Shown: positions 7,141-13,617, numbered from the stretch's first letter. The stretch is 13,716 nt of DNA from an uncultured Eubacteriales bacterium (GCA_900544945.1 UQXG01000049.1:1-13716); one strand, 5' to 3'. The notes: generated from the sequence alone by a model not told the origin. Translations and numbers: made by a program.

Positions 7141-8004
7141 ATGAAAGCATTGCGAAGCAGCGCAAATCTGATTGCGGGAACCGTGCTGGGCAGCGCCCTG
7201 TTCGCCCTGGGCTTTTCCTGCTTTTTGCTCCCCAACGAAATCAGCACCGGCGGCATTTCCGGTGTGGCGCTGATCTTAGTGGAGCTTCTGGGCTTCGGCA
7301 GCGTGGGCGCCTTGTCCATTTTCATCAACCTGCCTCTGTTTGCCCTGGCCGGACTGAAGGTGGGGCGGCGGTTTTTCCTGGGGTCGCTCCTTGGAATGCT
7401 GGTCAGCTCTGCCCTCATTGACCTGTTCGCCGGAGTGCCCATGCCCCATATGGAAACCCTGGTGGGGGCCCTGTACGGCGGCACGTTGTGCGGCCTGGGA
7501 CTGGGAATGGTTTTTTCCGCCGGTGCTTCCACCGGCGGCTCGGACATTGTGGTGCGGCTTTTGAAGCTGCGCTGGCGGGACATTCCCATCGGCCAGATTT
7601 CCATGTGCTTTGACTCGCTGGTGGCGGTGATTACGGGTCTGGTATTCCGGGATCTGAATAAGGCTCTGTACACCGGCATTACGGTGTTCCTGTGCGGCAA
7701 AGTCATGGACGCGGTGATCTATCGCTTCGACTACTCCAAGGTGGCTCTGATTGTCACCAAGGAGCACCAGCGGATTGCGGAGGCCATTTCCGCCCGGCTG
7801 GACAGGGGAGCCACCTTCCTGAACGGAGAGGGCAGCTTTACCCACCGGGAAATGAAGGTGGTGCTCACCGCCGTCAAGCGGCAGCAGATCACCGAGCTGA
7901 AGGAGCTGGTCATGGAAATTGACCCGGATGCCTTCGTGATTGTGCAGGAGGCTCACCAGGTGCTGGGCGACGGCTTCCGCCGGTATCGGCGGGACGCACT
8001 GTAA
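7141..8004 (+). CDS. YitT family membrane protein (DUF161 + DUF2179)
   Basis: This 287-aa integral membrane protein has about six hydrophobic segments in residues 8-200 (for example AGTVLGSALFALGFSCFLL, GALSIFINLPLFALAG and FLGSLLGMLVSSALIDLFAG). It has the family signatures ISTGGISGVALI and SAGASTGGSDIVVRLL, followed by a soluble C-terminal DUF2179 domain (about 203-280) with the typical RGATFLNGEGSFTHREMKVV and DAFVIVQEAHQVLGDGF. The substrate of YitT proteins is not established; transport has been proposed. It starts three bases after the parC stop, with a modest GAGG inside the end of parC, so translation is probably coupled. It therefore shares the topoisomerase transcript. Nothing in the sequence links it mechanistically to DNA topology. 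Confidence 0.93.
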   Translation: MKALRSSANLIAGTVLGSALFALGFSCFLLPNEISTGGISGVALILVELLGFGSVGALSIFINLPLFALAGLKVGRRFFLGSLLGMLVSSALIDLFAGVPMPHMETLVGALYGGTLCGLGLGMVFSAGASTGGSDIVVRLLKLRWRDIPIGQISMCFDSLVAVITGLVFRDLNKALYTGITVFLCGKVMDAVIYRFDYSKVALIVTKEHQRIAEAISARLDRGATFLNGEGSFTHREMKVVLTAVKRQQITELKELVMEIDPDAFVIVQEAHQVLGDGFRRYRRDAL

Positions 8005-8017
8005 AGGGGGAGAAACC

Positions 8018-9112
8018 GTGAAAGCAAAGCTTCTGACGCTGGTGTTGACGCTGAGCGTTCTTTTAAGCGGCTGCGGCTGGATGAACGGCGGCTTTGTTTC
8101 CGTGGAGCCCCATCAGGTGCCCCGGCAGAGCGGCCACACCGACACGGTGACGGCTTCCAATTATCGGGAGTTCCTGGCGGCGCTGAAGCAGATCATTGCC
8201 TCCGGCACGGAGGTGGCAGCCATCCATGTGGAGGAATATCCTGCCAAGAACCTGGAGGCCGGCGTAGCCCGGGCGGTGCGCAGCGCCATGCTCAATGACC
8301 CCATCGGTGCCTACGCCGTGGAGAACATCGACTATGAGATCGGTACCAGCAGCGGCCTGCCGGCGGTGTCCGTGGCCATTACCTATAAGCGCAATACCAC
8401 GGAGCTTCAGCGTGTCCGCCGGGCGGCGGACACGGAGCAGGCCAAGCGAATCATCGCCAACGCCCTGGAGGGCTATGAGGCGGGAATCGTGATTCTCATC
8501 GGGGAATATACCAAGGCGGACTTTATCCAGTATGTCCAGGACTACGCCAGCGACCACCCGGAAAGCGTGATGGAAACCCCGCAAGTTACCGAGGCGGTTT
8601 ACGGCAACGGTACCGGTCGATTGGTGGAGCTGATTTTCGCCTATCAGACCAGCCGGGATTCTCTGCGTCGGATGCAGGCGCAGGTGAAGCCGATTTTCGA
8701 GTCGGCCAAGCTGTATGTCAGCGGTGACGGGGACGACTATCAGAAGTTTTCCCAGCTCTACGCATTCCTGATGGAACGCTTTGACTATAAGCAGGAGACC
8801 TCCATCACCCCTGCTTACAGCCTGCTGCGCCATGGCATCGGAGACAGCCGGGCTTTTGCCCAGGTTTATGCCGCCATGTGCCGGGACGCGGAGCTGACCT
8901 GCCTGTGCGTCACGGGCACCCGGGCGGGAGAACCCTGGACCTGGAACCTGGTGCTGGACGGAGATACCTACTACCATGTGGATCTTCTGCGGTGCAGCGA
9001 GGAGGGCAGATACTGCCAGCGCACCGAGGAAGAAATGGAGGGCTACGTCTGGGATTATTCTGCCTATCCCGGCAAGGGGGAGGCAGAAAGTCTGGCTCCC
9101 GCAAAAAAATGA
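8018..9112 (+). CDS. Lipoprotein with degenerate transglutaminase-like domain
   Basis: This 364-aa predicted lipoprotein starts at GTG (8018) after an AAGGGGGAG ribosome site; family-unlike codons further upstream overlap yitT and are excluded. The signal peptide is MKAKLLTLVLTLSVLLSGC with lipobox L16-S17-G18-C19, so it should be anchored on the outside of the membrane. The middle (about 45-250) is unrecognised: repeated mixed alpha/beta stretches with two similar ITYKRNT and IFAYQTS strands. The C-terminal part resembles a transglutaminase/protease core (about 260-325). GIGDSRAFAQVYAAMC aligns with the usual G-x-C-x-G-Y-A block, with Ser277 in place of the nucleophilic Cys. EPWTWN aligns with HAWN, with Trp307 in place of His. 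YYHVD keeps Asp322. It is thus probably non-catalytic, perhaps a binding domain. It is the last gene of the topoisomerase run, with no terminator before the tRNAs. Confidence 0.8.
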   Translation: MKAKLLTLVLTLSVLLSGCGWMNGGFVSVEPHQVPRQSGHTDTVTASNYREFLAALKQIIASGTEVAAIHVEEYPAKNLEAGVARAVRSAMLNDPIGAYAVENIDYEIGTSSGLPAVSVAITYKRNTTELQRVRRAADTEQAKRIIANALEGYEAGIVILIGEYTKADFIQYVQDYASDHPESVMETPQVTEAVYGNGTGRLVELIFAYQTSRDSLRRMQAQVKPIFESAKLYVSGDGDDYQKFSQLYAFLMERFDYKQETSITPAYSLLRHGIGDSRAFAQVYAAMCRDAELTCLCVTGTRAGEPWTWNLVLDGDTYYHVDLLRCSEEGRYCQRTEEEMEGYVWDYSAYPGKGEAESLAPAKK

Positions 9113-9131
9113 AAAAATGAAAAATTAGGGC

Positions 9132-9159
9132 TTGACAAATCAAGAAAACTCGCTATAAT
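9132..9159 (+). promoter_or_regulatory. Consensus promoter of the tRNA-Gly/tRNA-Cys unit
   Basis: TTGACA (9132-9137), 16 bases, and TATAAT (9154-9159): twelve of twelve consensus bases. The predicted start near 9166 is about 8 bases before the mature tRNA-Gly end. There is no intrinsic terminator between the lipoprotein stop (9112) and this promoter. Confidence 0.88.
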
Positions 9160-9173
9160 AAGCCATGTCCGTT

Positions 9174-9249
9174 GCGGGCGTAGCTCATCTGGTAGAGCGC
9201 CACCTTGCCAAGGTGGAGGTAGCGAGTTCGAGCCTCGTCGCCCGCTCCA
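9174..9249 (+). tRNA. tRNA-Gly (anticodon GCC)
   Basis: This 76-nt cloverleaf has acceptor arms GCGGGCG/CGCCCGC (9174-9180 and 9239-9245), D-arm GCTC/GAGC, and anticodon stem CCACC/GGTGG around loop TTGCCAA giving anticodon GCC. The T-arm is GCGAG/CTCGT with loop TTCGAGC. The discriminator is T and CCA is encoded (9247-9249). Confidence 0.97.
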
Positions 9250-9253
9250 AACG

Positions 9254-9281
9254 AATTAGGAACGCGCCCGCGTTCCTAATT
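9254..9281 (+). terminator. Long perfect hairpin between the two tRNAs
   Basis: Thirteen-base perfect arms (9254-9266 and 9269-9281) with a two-base gap. Only three Ts follow (ATTTCAT), so it may be a weak terminator or a processing spacer rather than a full stop; tRNA-Cys begins seven bases later without a promoter of its own. Confidence 0.55.
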
Positions 9282-9287
9282 TCATAT

Positions 9288-9362
9288 GGTACCGTGGCCA
9301 AGTGGTAAGGCAAGAGTCTGCAAAACTCTCATGCGCCAGTTCAAATCTGGCCGGTACCTCCA
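9288..9362 (+). tRNA. tRNA-Cys (anticodon GCA)
   Basis: This 75-nt cloverleaf has acceptor arms GGTACCG/CGGTACC (9288-9294 and 9352-9358), D-arm GCC/GGC, and anticodon stem AGAGT/ACTCT around loop CTGCAAA giving anticodon GCA. The T-arm is GCCAG/CTGGC with loop TTCAAAT. CCA is encoded (9360-9362). Its 3' end is exactly repeated at 9521-9543. Confidence 0.97.
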
Positions 9363-9366
9363 AAGG

Positions 9367-9395
9367 AAAAGGACATCCATCCGGATGTCCTTTTT
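9367..9395 (+). terminator. Intrinsic terminator after tRNA-Cys
   Basis: Twelve-bp stem (9367-9378 with 9383-9394), loop ATCC, and a T-run 9391-9395 followed by CTTT. It ends the tRNA transcript. Confidence 0.88.
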
Positions 9396-9520
9396 CTTTG
9401 GAAAAATCAGGGAACGGACAGATTTGAAGATCGGAATGCAGGTGTCCGGTGGACACCTGCTGGAACCCGGCTCGACGGGTTCCACACCTTGATTTGCTTT
9501 CCGAAGGACAGCAAATGCGG
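9396..9520. other. Hairpin-rich segment enclosed by the tRNA-Cys 3'-end repeat
   Basis: No credible gene lies here. It holds a 10-bp perfect stem with a 3-base loop (9438-9447/9451-9460), directly followed by a 9-bp perfect stem (9461-9469/9476-9484), and a 7-bp ATTTGCT/AGCAAAT pair (9492-9498/9510-9516). Together with the terminator at 9367-9395 it forms the payload between the intact tRNA-Cys and the second copy of its 3' end, and may be the remnant of a small integrated element. Confidence 0.5.
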
Positions 9521-9543
9521 CAAATCTGGCCGGTACCTCCAAA
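9521..9543 (+). repeat. Exact duplicate of the tRNA-Cys 3' end (attachment-site-like)
   Basis: This 23-nt stretch is identical to 9342-9364: the 3' half of the T-loop, the T-stem, the acceptor strand, T, CCA and two further As. The rest of a tRNA is absent, so this is not a second tRNA gene. An intact tRNA followed at a distance by a copy of its 3' end is the classical product of site-specific integration into a tRNA gene. A second terminator starts immediately after it, possibly the original tRNA-Cys terminator. Confidence 0.75.
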
Positions 9544-9574
9544 AATCCCGAATGCGACAGCGTTCGGGATTTTT
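9541..9574 (+). terminator. Second intrinsic terminator after the tRNA-Cys 3'-end copy
   Basis: Twelve-bp perfect stem (9541-9552 with 9563-9574), extendable by three pairs including one wobble (inner loop GACA), ending in TTTTT. The As at its start let it act on the minus strand too. Confidence 0.82.
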
Positions 9575-9576
9575 CG

Positions 9577-9620
9577 TACTATTTCCTGATTAAAATCTTA
9601 ATTTTAATCAGGAAATAGTA
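9577..9620. repeat. 44-nt AT-rich perfect inverted repeat
   Basis: Two perfect 20-base arms (9577-9596 and 9601-9620) around CTTA. No T-run follows, so it is not an ordinary terminator. Its left arm begins TACTATTTC and continues AT-rich to TAAAAT, resembling 4712-4730 just after parE. It could be a palindromic repeat or a cruciform site between the tRNA block and the lipase promoter. Confidence 0.75.
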
Positions 9621-9643
9621 TCAGTGGCAAAAAAACAATCCCC

Positions 9644-9672
9644 TTGCGGGAAAACGAAAGTTATGCTATAGT
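9644..9672 (+). promoter_or_regulatory. Predicted promoter of the patatin-like gene
   Basis: TTGCGG (9644-9649), 17 bases, TATAGT (9667-9672). The -10 is good and the -35 moderate. Its position rules out the longer in-frame ATG start at 9644. Confidence 0.55.
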
Positions 9673-9712
9673 ATTTCCAGAGTTAACTGGGCTTTTTGGA
9701 GGACTTGAGCAT

Positions 9713-10555
9713 ATGAAAACCGGAATTGTGGACGTAGGCGGCGGCCTTCGTGGTATTTACGCCGCAGGCGTCCTGGACTACTGCATGGCGGAGAATATCC
9801 ACTTTGACCTGGGCATCGGGGTTTCAGCAGGCTCTGCCAACCTGACCTCCTACTGCGCCGGGCAGAAGGGGCGCAATTACATTTTCTATACGGACTACTC
9901 CTTCCGCAAGGAGTATATGGGCGTTGAGAACTTCCTGTCCCAGCGCTCCTATGTGGATCTGGACTATGCCTACGGCACCCTGAGCCAGGCGAATGGGGAA
10001 TACCCTGTGGACTATCCCGCCATCCGGGACAATCCCATGGAGTTCTATGTGGTGGCCACCGAGGCCAGAACCGGCCGTCCCAAGTACTTTACCAAGGCGG
10101 ATATTCATCAGGACAATTACGACATTATGAAAGCCTCCTCGTCCATTCCCGTGGTGTGCAAGCCCTATGAGATTGATGGGGTGCCCTACTACGACGGTGC
10201 CCTGTCCGACCCGGTGCCGGTGGAGAAGGCCTTCGCCTTAGGCTGTGACCGGGTGGTGCTGCTGCTGACCAAGCCTGAGCGGTTCCTGCGCACCCCAAAC
10301 AAGGACGAGCGGCTGGCTGCCTGTATCCGGCATACCTACCCGGCGGCGGCTAGGAGCCTGTGTCAGCGGGCCCAGCGGTATAATGAGAGCGTAGCCCTTG
10401 CCCGGCTCCAGGCTCGTCAGGGCAAGGTGCTGGTGGTGGCTCCGGAGGATACCTTCGGCGTGGACACTCTGACCCGGGACAAGGATGCCTTAGACAGGCT
10501 CTACCGGGCAGGCTTCGCCGACGGCGAGAAAATCAAGGCGTTTTTGAGTAAATAA
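9713..10555 (+). CDS. Patatin-like phospholipase
   Basis: This 280-aa patatin/RssA-family serine lipase (acyl hydrolase) has no signal peptide and is presumably cytoplasmic or membrane-peripheral. The oxyanion loop VGGGLRG is at residues 8-14, the nucleophile elbow G36-V-S38-A-G40 follows, and the dyad aspartate D161 lies in YYDGALSDPVP, so the Ser-Asp dyad is complete. The start at 9713 has GGAGG (9698-9702) ten bases upstream, and homology begins at MKTGIVDVGGG. The frame continues 23 codons further 5' but would then overlap the promoter. It is a single-gene unit with its own promoter and a terminator at 10558-10588. Substrate is unknown; the family includes phospholipases and other lipid hydrolases. 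Confidence 0.92.
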   Translation: MKTGIVDVGGGLRGIYAAGVLDYCMAENIHFDLGIGVSAGSANLTSYCAGQKGRNYIFYTDYSFRKEYMGVENFLSQRSYVDLDYAYGTLSQANGEYPVDYPAIRDNPMEFYVVATEARTGRPKYFTKADIHQDNYDIMKASSSIPVVCKPYEIDGVPYYDGALSDPVPVEKAFALGCDRVVLLLTKPERFLRTPNKDERLAACIRHTYPAAARSLCQRAQRYNESVALARLQARQGKVLVVAPEDTFGVDTLTRDKDALDRLYRAGFADGEKIKAFLSK

Positions 10556-10557
10556 TG

Positions 10558-10588
10558 AAAAGGAGCTGCGGCAAGCAGCTCCTTTTTT
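10558..10588. terminator. Bidirectional terminator between convergent genes
   Basis: Twelve-bp stem (10558-10569 with 10575-10586), loop GGCAA, with six Ts in the plus direction and four Ts in the minus direction. It lies three bases after the patatin stop and just beyond the DUF362 stop, so it probably serves both. Confidence 0.9.
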
Positions 10589-10592
10589 GCAG

Positions 10593-11459
10593 TTACTTCA
10601 CTTCGACCAGCTCATATTCTCTGCTGCCGAAGCCAAGAGCCGCGGCGGACTCGATGGTGTGCACGCCGTTCCGGCTTTCTACCCGCTCCAGGAAATGAGC
10701 CTTGCCCGGGTCGTCACAGCCGTAGACCAGATCGATGCAGGCCTGATCGATGGCAACGGGATCGGTGGAGGCCAGCACGCCCATATCGGCAAGGCACGGA
10801 TCCTCGGCCACCGCACAGCAGTCGCAGTCCACGCTCATGTTCTTCATGACGTTAATGTAAACCGCATTGCCCTTGAAATACTCCACCACGGAGCTGGCGG
10901 CATCCGCCATAGACTCCAGGAAGGAATCGTGGTCAGCCGTCCACATCTGCTTGGGATTGCCCGCACCGTGGATATAGGCCTTGCCATAGGAGGAGGCCAC
11001 GCCAATGGACAGCTGCTTCAGGGCTCCGCCGTAGCCGCCCATGGGATGTCCCTTGAAGTGGGACAGCACCAGCATGGAATCGTAATTGGCAATATCCTTG
11101 CCCACAAAGTTTTTGTGAATCACTTTGCCCTTCGGAATAGGCAGCTCCAGGTCAGGGCCTTGAGCGTCCAGCAGGTCAACGGTAAAGTACCGGTTCCAGC
11201 CGTGGTCTTCCAGCAGAGCCAGGTGCTTGGGGGTGGTGTTCCGGGCACCTTCATAGGCGGTGTTGCACTCGACCACCGTGCCGCCGACATAATCGATGAT
11301 CTCCTTCCAGAAGTCCGGATGGAGGAAATTCTGATTTCCCTTTTCACCGGAATGAACCTTCACGGCCACCTTGCCGGGCAGCTCCTTGCCAACCAGCTTG
11401 TACAGCCGCAAAACGGTGTCCGGGGTAATGGTGCGGGAAAAATAAACCGTAGATTTCAT
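10593..11459 (-). CDS. DUF362 domain protein
   Basis: This 288-aa protein is covered by DUF362: KVAVKVHSGEKGN near residue 30, then VVECNTAYEGAR, VLSHFKGHPMGGYGGALKQLSIG, a cysteine cluster in SVDCDCCAVAEDPCLADMG, and STDPVAIDQACID. DUF362 proteins often carry ferredoxin-type 4Fe-4S domains; here no CxxCxxCxxxCP module is present, only the internal cysteines, so the usual annotation of ferredoxin does not apply. Metal or cluster binding by the CDCC region is an inference. There is no signal peptide. AAGGAGAT precedes ATG by six bases. It has its own good promoter (11504-11532) just after the rhodanese stop and a shared terminator at its end. Biochemical function is unknown for the family. Confidence 0.9.
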   Translation of the reverse strand: MKSTVYFSRTITPDTVLRLYKLVGKELPGKVAVKVHSGEKGNQNFLHPDFWKEIIDYVGGTVVECNTAYEGARNTTPKHLALLEDHGWNRYFTVDLLDAQGPDLELPIPKGKVIHKNFVGKDIANYDSMLVLSHFKGHPMGGYGGALKQLSIGVASSYGKAYIHGAGNPKQMWTADHDSFLESMADAASSVVEYFKGNAVYINVMKNMSVDCDCCAVAEDPCLADMGVLASTDPVAIDQACIDLVYGCDDPGKAHFLERVESRNGVHTIESAAALGFGSREYELVEVK

Positions 11460-11503
11460 ATCATATCTCCTTGCTTCTTGGATTGTGCCGGAAGCACATC
11501 CTT

Positions 11504-11532
11504 ATTCTAAATCGAAAGGGACAAATTGGCAA
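11504..11532 (-). promoter_or_regulatory. Predicted promoter of the DUF362 gene
   Basis: On the minus strand, TTGCCA (11527-11532), 17 bases, TAGAAT (11504-11509): ten of twelve consensus bases. It starts seven bases beyond the rhodanese stop codon, so DUF362 can be expressed alone. Confidence 0.68.
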
Positions 11533-11539
11533 GTGTTTT

Positions 11540-11869
11540 TTACAGCAGACCGTATTCCATGCCGTAGGGCCAGCCGTTGAGCCCGCCCAGATTGTAGAGC
11601 CGGGTATAGCCCAGTTCTTCCAGCTTGACGGCTGCCAGAGCCGCCCGGCGGCCGGTGCGGCAGTAGAGAAGGACGGGCGCGTCTAAGTCTGGCAAAACCT
11701 CCAGAATATCCCCTTCGTCCATGGTTTCTAGGTCCTCCTGGGGGAGAAGAACCGCCCCGGCCGCGTGCTCAATGCCGTATTCCTCCTCGGTGCGCACATC
11801 CAGAAGAACGCTGCCCGGGCAGGTGTCCAGAATGTGCTTTCCTTCCTCAAAGGAGATGTAGTCTATCAT
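11540..11869 (-). CDS. Single-domain rhodanese-like protein
   Basis: This 109-aa protein consists of one rhodanese domain: VLLDVRTEEEYGIEHAAGAVLLP (residues 21-43) and the active-site loop C70-R71-T72-G73-R74-R75, ending in YNLGGLNGWPYG. It keeps the catalytic cysteine that carries the persulfide, so it is probably an active sulfurtransferase or sulfur carrier, cytoplasmic, of GlpE/PspE size. AGGAGG lies seven bases before ATG. It is followed by DUF362 on the same strand with a promoter between them; no hairpin separates them, so partial co-transcription is possible. Upstream lies a 289-bp repeat-like spacer. The sulfur acceptor cannot be told from sequence. Confidence 0.94.
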   Translation of the reverse strand: MIDYISFEEGKHILDTCPGSVLLDVRTEEEYGIEHAAGAVLLPQEDLETMDEGDILEVLPDLDAPVLLYCRTGRRAALAAVKLEELGYTRLYNLGGLNGWPYGMEYGLL

Positions 11870-12158
11870 GTGGGTTCCTCCTGTTAGTTATATTGCAAAA
11901 CATAGGTTTTTATATTGCTTTCAGTCACCCAGAGACTTTCAGTGCCGGTCCCTCCGGGGGCAATTTTCTTGTCCCGGCAAGAAAATTGATAAGAAGCCGG
12001 CTTAAGGGGCGCTGCCGAAAAGCCGCCCCCTTAAGTATCCCCCGGCCGCACCGCCGGAACTGCTCCAAAACATTTCGGATTGCTATGGGTGATTCTGCCG
12101 GAAGCAGTTTGACAAACTGACACCGACGGCACCGGTTTTCGGTGCCGCCGGGTAAGGC
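11870..12158. repeat. Hairpin-rich, repeat-like intergenic spacer
   Basis: There is no credible gene in these 289 bp; a 75-codon open frame (11893-12120, plus) lacks a ribosome site and crosses the hairpins. Visible structures are an 11-bp perfect stem (11961-11971/11978-11988), a 9-bp stem CTTAAGGGG/CCCCTTAAG (12001-12009/12027-12035), a 7-1-7 palindrome (12105-12119) and an 8-bp stem (12127-12134/12140-12147) just past the sugar transferase stop. None has a T-run. The pattern suggests a non-coding dispersed repeat; the hairpin nearest 12159 may weakly end the transferase transcript. Confidence 0.6.
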
Positions 12159-13556
12159 TTAATCGTTCTGATCCATTTCTTTGAGAATTTCGTCTGCCTT
12201 TTCCTGATTCTCCTTGGCCTTGTCGATACCCTCGGTGCTTTCCTTGCTGAACAGAATCCGGATGGTCAGAATCATCAGCTTGACATCCAGCAGCAGAGAG
12301 TAGTTTTCGATATACATGAGGTCAAGGCGAAGCTTGTCGTAGGGGCTGGTGTTGTACTTGCCGTAGATCTGGGCGTAGCCCGTCAGGCCGCCCCGAACCT
12401 TCAGCCGGTAGGCAAATTCCGGAATGTCCTTGCAGTATTCGTCGGCGATGACCTTTCGCTCAGGCCGGGGGCCTACGACGCTCATGTCGCCCTTGAGAAT
12501 ATTGATAAGCTGGGGCAGCTCGTCCAGCCGGAAGGGACGGATGATTCGCCCCACCCTGGTAATCCGGGGGTCGTTGTCCGTGGCCAGCACCGCACCGGCG
12601 TATTTTTCCGCGTCCACCACCATGCTGCGGAACTTCAGAATGTCAAACTCCACCCCGTTCCGGGTCAGCCGCTTCTGGCGGAAGAACACCGGCCCGCCGT
12701 CCTCCAGCTTGATGGCGGCGGCGATGAGCAGCATCAGCGGGGCGAGAATCAGCAGCACGATGGCGCTGATGACCACGTCCATAATCCGCTTGGCCACCCG
12801 CTCGGCAGGAGTCAGCCCCGTGCCCTTGACCAGAACCAGAGGGGTGTCGAAGAGGGTGATGTTCCGGGCACCTCTGAGCATAATGTCCGTGAGCTTGGGA
12901 GAGACGTAAGTGCGAATGCGGTAGCGATAGCAGTATTTGAGCAGATCGTTTCGCAGCTGGGCGGGAACGTCGTTGAGAATCACCGCGTCGTATTTGGGAA
13001 TCTCCTTGATGATGGCGTCAAAGCCCTCATCGGAGGAAATCAGGGCGCTGATGTTGTACTTGTCCTTCCGGGTATCCATTTTGACCTTTAGCTCCACGCC
13101 CCGGCGATGACCGTAAATGAGAAGCATGTCGTGGGGAGCGTATAGTCGGTGATACAGGCTGGTGTAGGCGAAAATCAGAGCCACCGCAATGACAATCTGG
13201 ACTGCCGTCAGAGCCAGCATGGGGGAGGGGGGCAGCAGGGCATTGCCGATGAGGCACAGCTGCCAGTAGGTGATGAAATTCACCAGAGCCAGGGAAACAA
13301 TCTGCCCGATCATCAGATCCAGCCGGTGGAGCTGACCGAACATGGTGCATTCCGAGTTCAGGAACAGGGCGTACAGCAGAACGCCGTAGATGCCCATCAG
13401 CACATATTTTCCTTTGTAGACGAAGTATTCCAGGTCGTAGCCGATTTTCCAGGCAAAGTAATAGGCCAGGGTCAGCAGAATCACTTCCAGCAGCGTCTCC
13501 GCCACCCGGACAAAGCCCTTCATATCCTCATAAGCGCCGCGGCTTAATTTTCTCAT
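12159..13556 (-). CDS. Exopolysaccharide polyprenyl-phosphate sugar-phosphate transferase (WcaJ/WbaP type)
   Basis: As called, this is a 465-aa polytopic membrane enzyme that would start exopolysaccharide or capsule synthesis by moving a sugar-1-phosphate from a nucleotide sugar to undecaprenyl phosphate. Four N-terminal hydrophobic segments (about residues 19-38, 51-66, 82-104 and 113-135) precede a nucleotide-binding-like domain (LLIYGHRRGVELKVKM). The catalytic domain begins at about 250: a membrane segment (259-283), DGGPVFFRQKRLTRNG, FDILKFRSMV, the catalytic pair D345-E346 in RLDELPQLINILKGDMS, VVGPRP and GLTGYAQIYGKYN. Start choice: in-frame ATGs exist at 13607, 13571 and 13556. The predicted transcription start near 13611 leaves almost no leader for 13607, and 13571 has no spacing from its AAGG. 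13556 has AAGGA about ten bases upstream and is preferred; the longer form would be 482 aa. No other polysaccharide genes are visible in the window. Confidence 0.92.
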   Translation of the reverse strand: MRKLSRGAYEDMKGFVRVAETLLEVILLTLAYYFAWKIGYDLEYFVYKGKYVLMGIYGVLLYALFLNSECTMFGQLHRLDLMIGQIVSLALVNFITYWQLCLIGNALLPPSPMLALTAVQIVIAVALIFAYTSLYHRLYAPHDMLLIYGHRRGVELKVKMDTRKDKYNISALISSDEGFDAIIKEIPKYDAVILNDVPAQLRNDLLKYCYRYRIRTYVSPKLTDIMLRGARNITLFDTPLVLVKGTGLTPAERVAKRIMDVVISAIVLLILAPLMLLIAAAIKLEDGGPVFFRQKRLTRNGVEFDILKFRSMVVDAEKYAGAVLATDNDPRITRVGRIIRPFRLDELPQLINILKGDMSVVGPRPERKVIADEYCKDIPEFAYRLKVRGGLTGYAQIYGKYNTSPYDKLRLDLMYIENYSLLLDVKLMILTIRILFSKESTEGIDKAKENQEKADEILKEMDQND

Positions 13557-13617
13557 TGTCTGTCTGCACATCCTTTTTTCGGCTGCCCCAATGGGCAAAA
13601 GATCCATAATCCTCTAG

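Noticed and set aside
8063..8977. 304-codon minus-strand open frame opposite the lipoprotein
   Set aside because: It is a shadow frame; the plus strand has a ribosome site, signal peptide and domain homology.
9256..9542. Short minus-strand frames across tRNA-Cys and the 3'-end repeat
   Set aside because: They read through a tRNA gene and hairpins; similar hypothetical proteins in databases are usually tRNA artefacts.
9521..9543. A second or pseudo tRNA-Cys gene
   Set aside because: Only the last 21 nt of the tRNA are present; the upstream sequence shows no anticodon or D-arm matching tRNA-Cys, so an attachment-like repeat fits better.
10587..11510. 307-codon plus-strand open frame opposite DUF362
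   Set aside because: It starts inside the terminator region and is the mirror of a recognised gene.
11893..12120. 75-codon plus-strand open frame in the rhodanese-transferase spacer
   Set aside because: No ribosome site, no recognisable domain, and it is made of inverted repeats.
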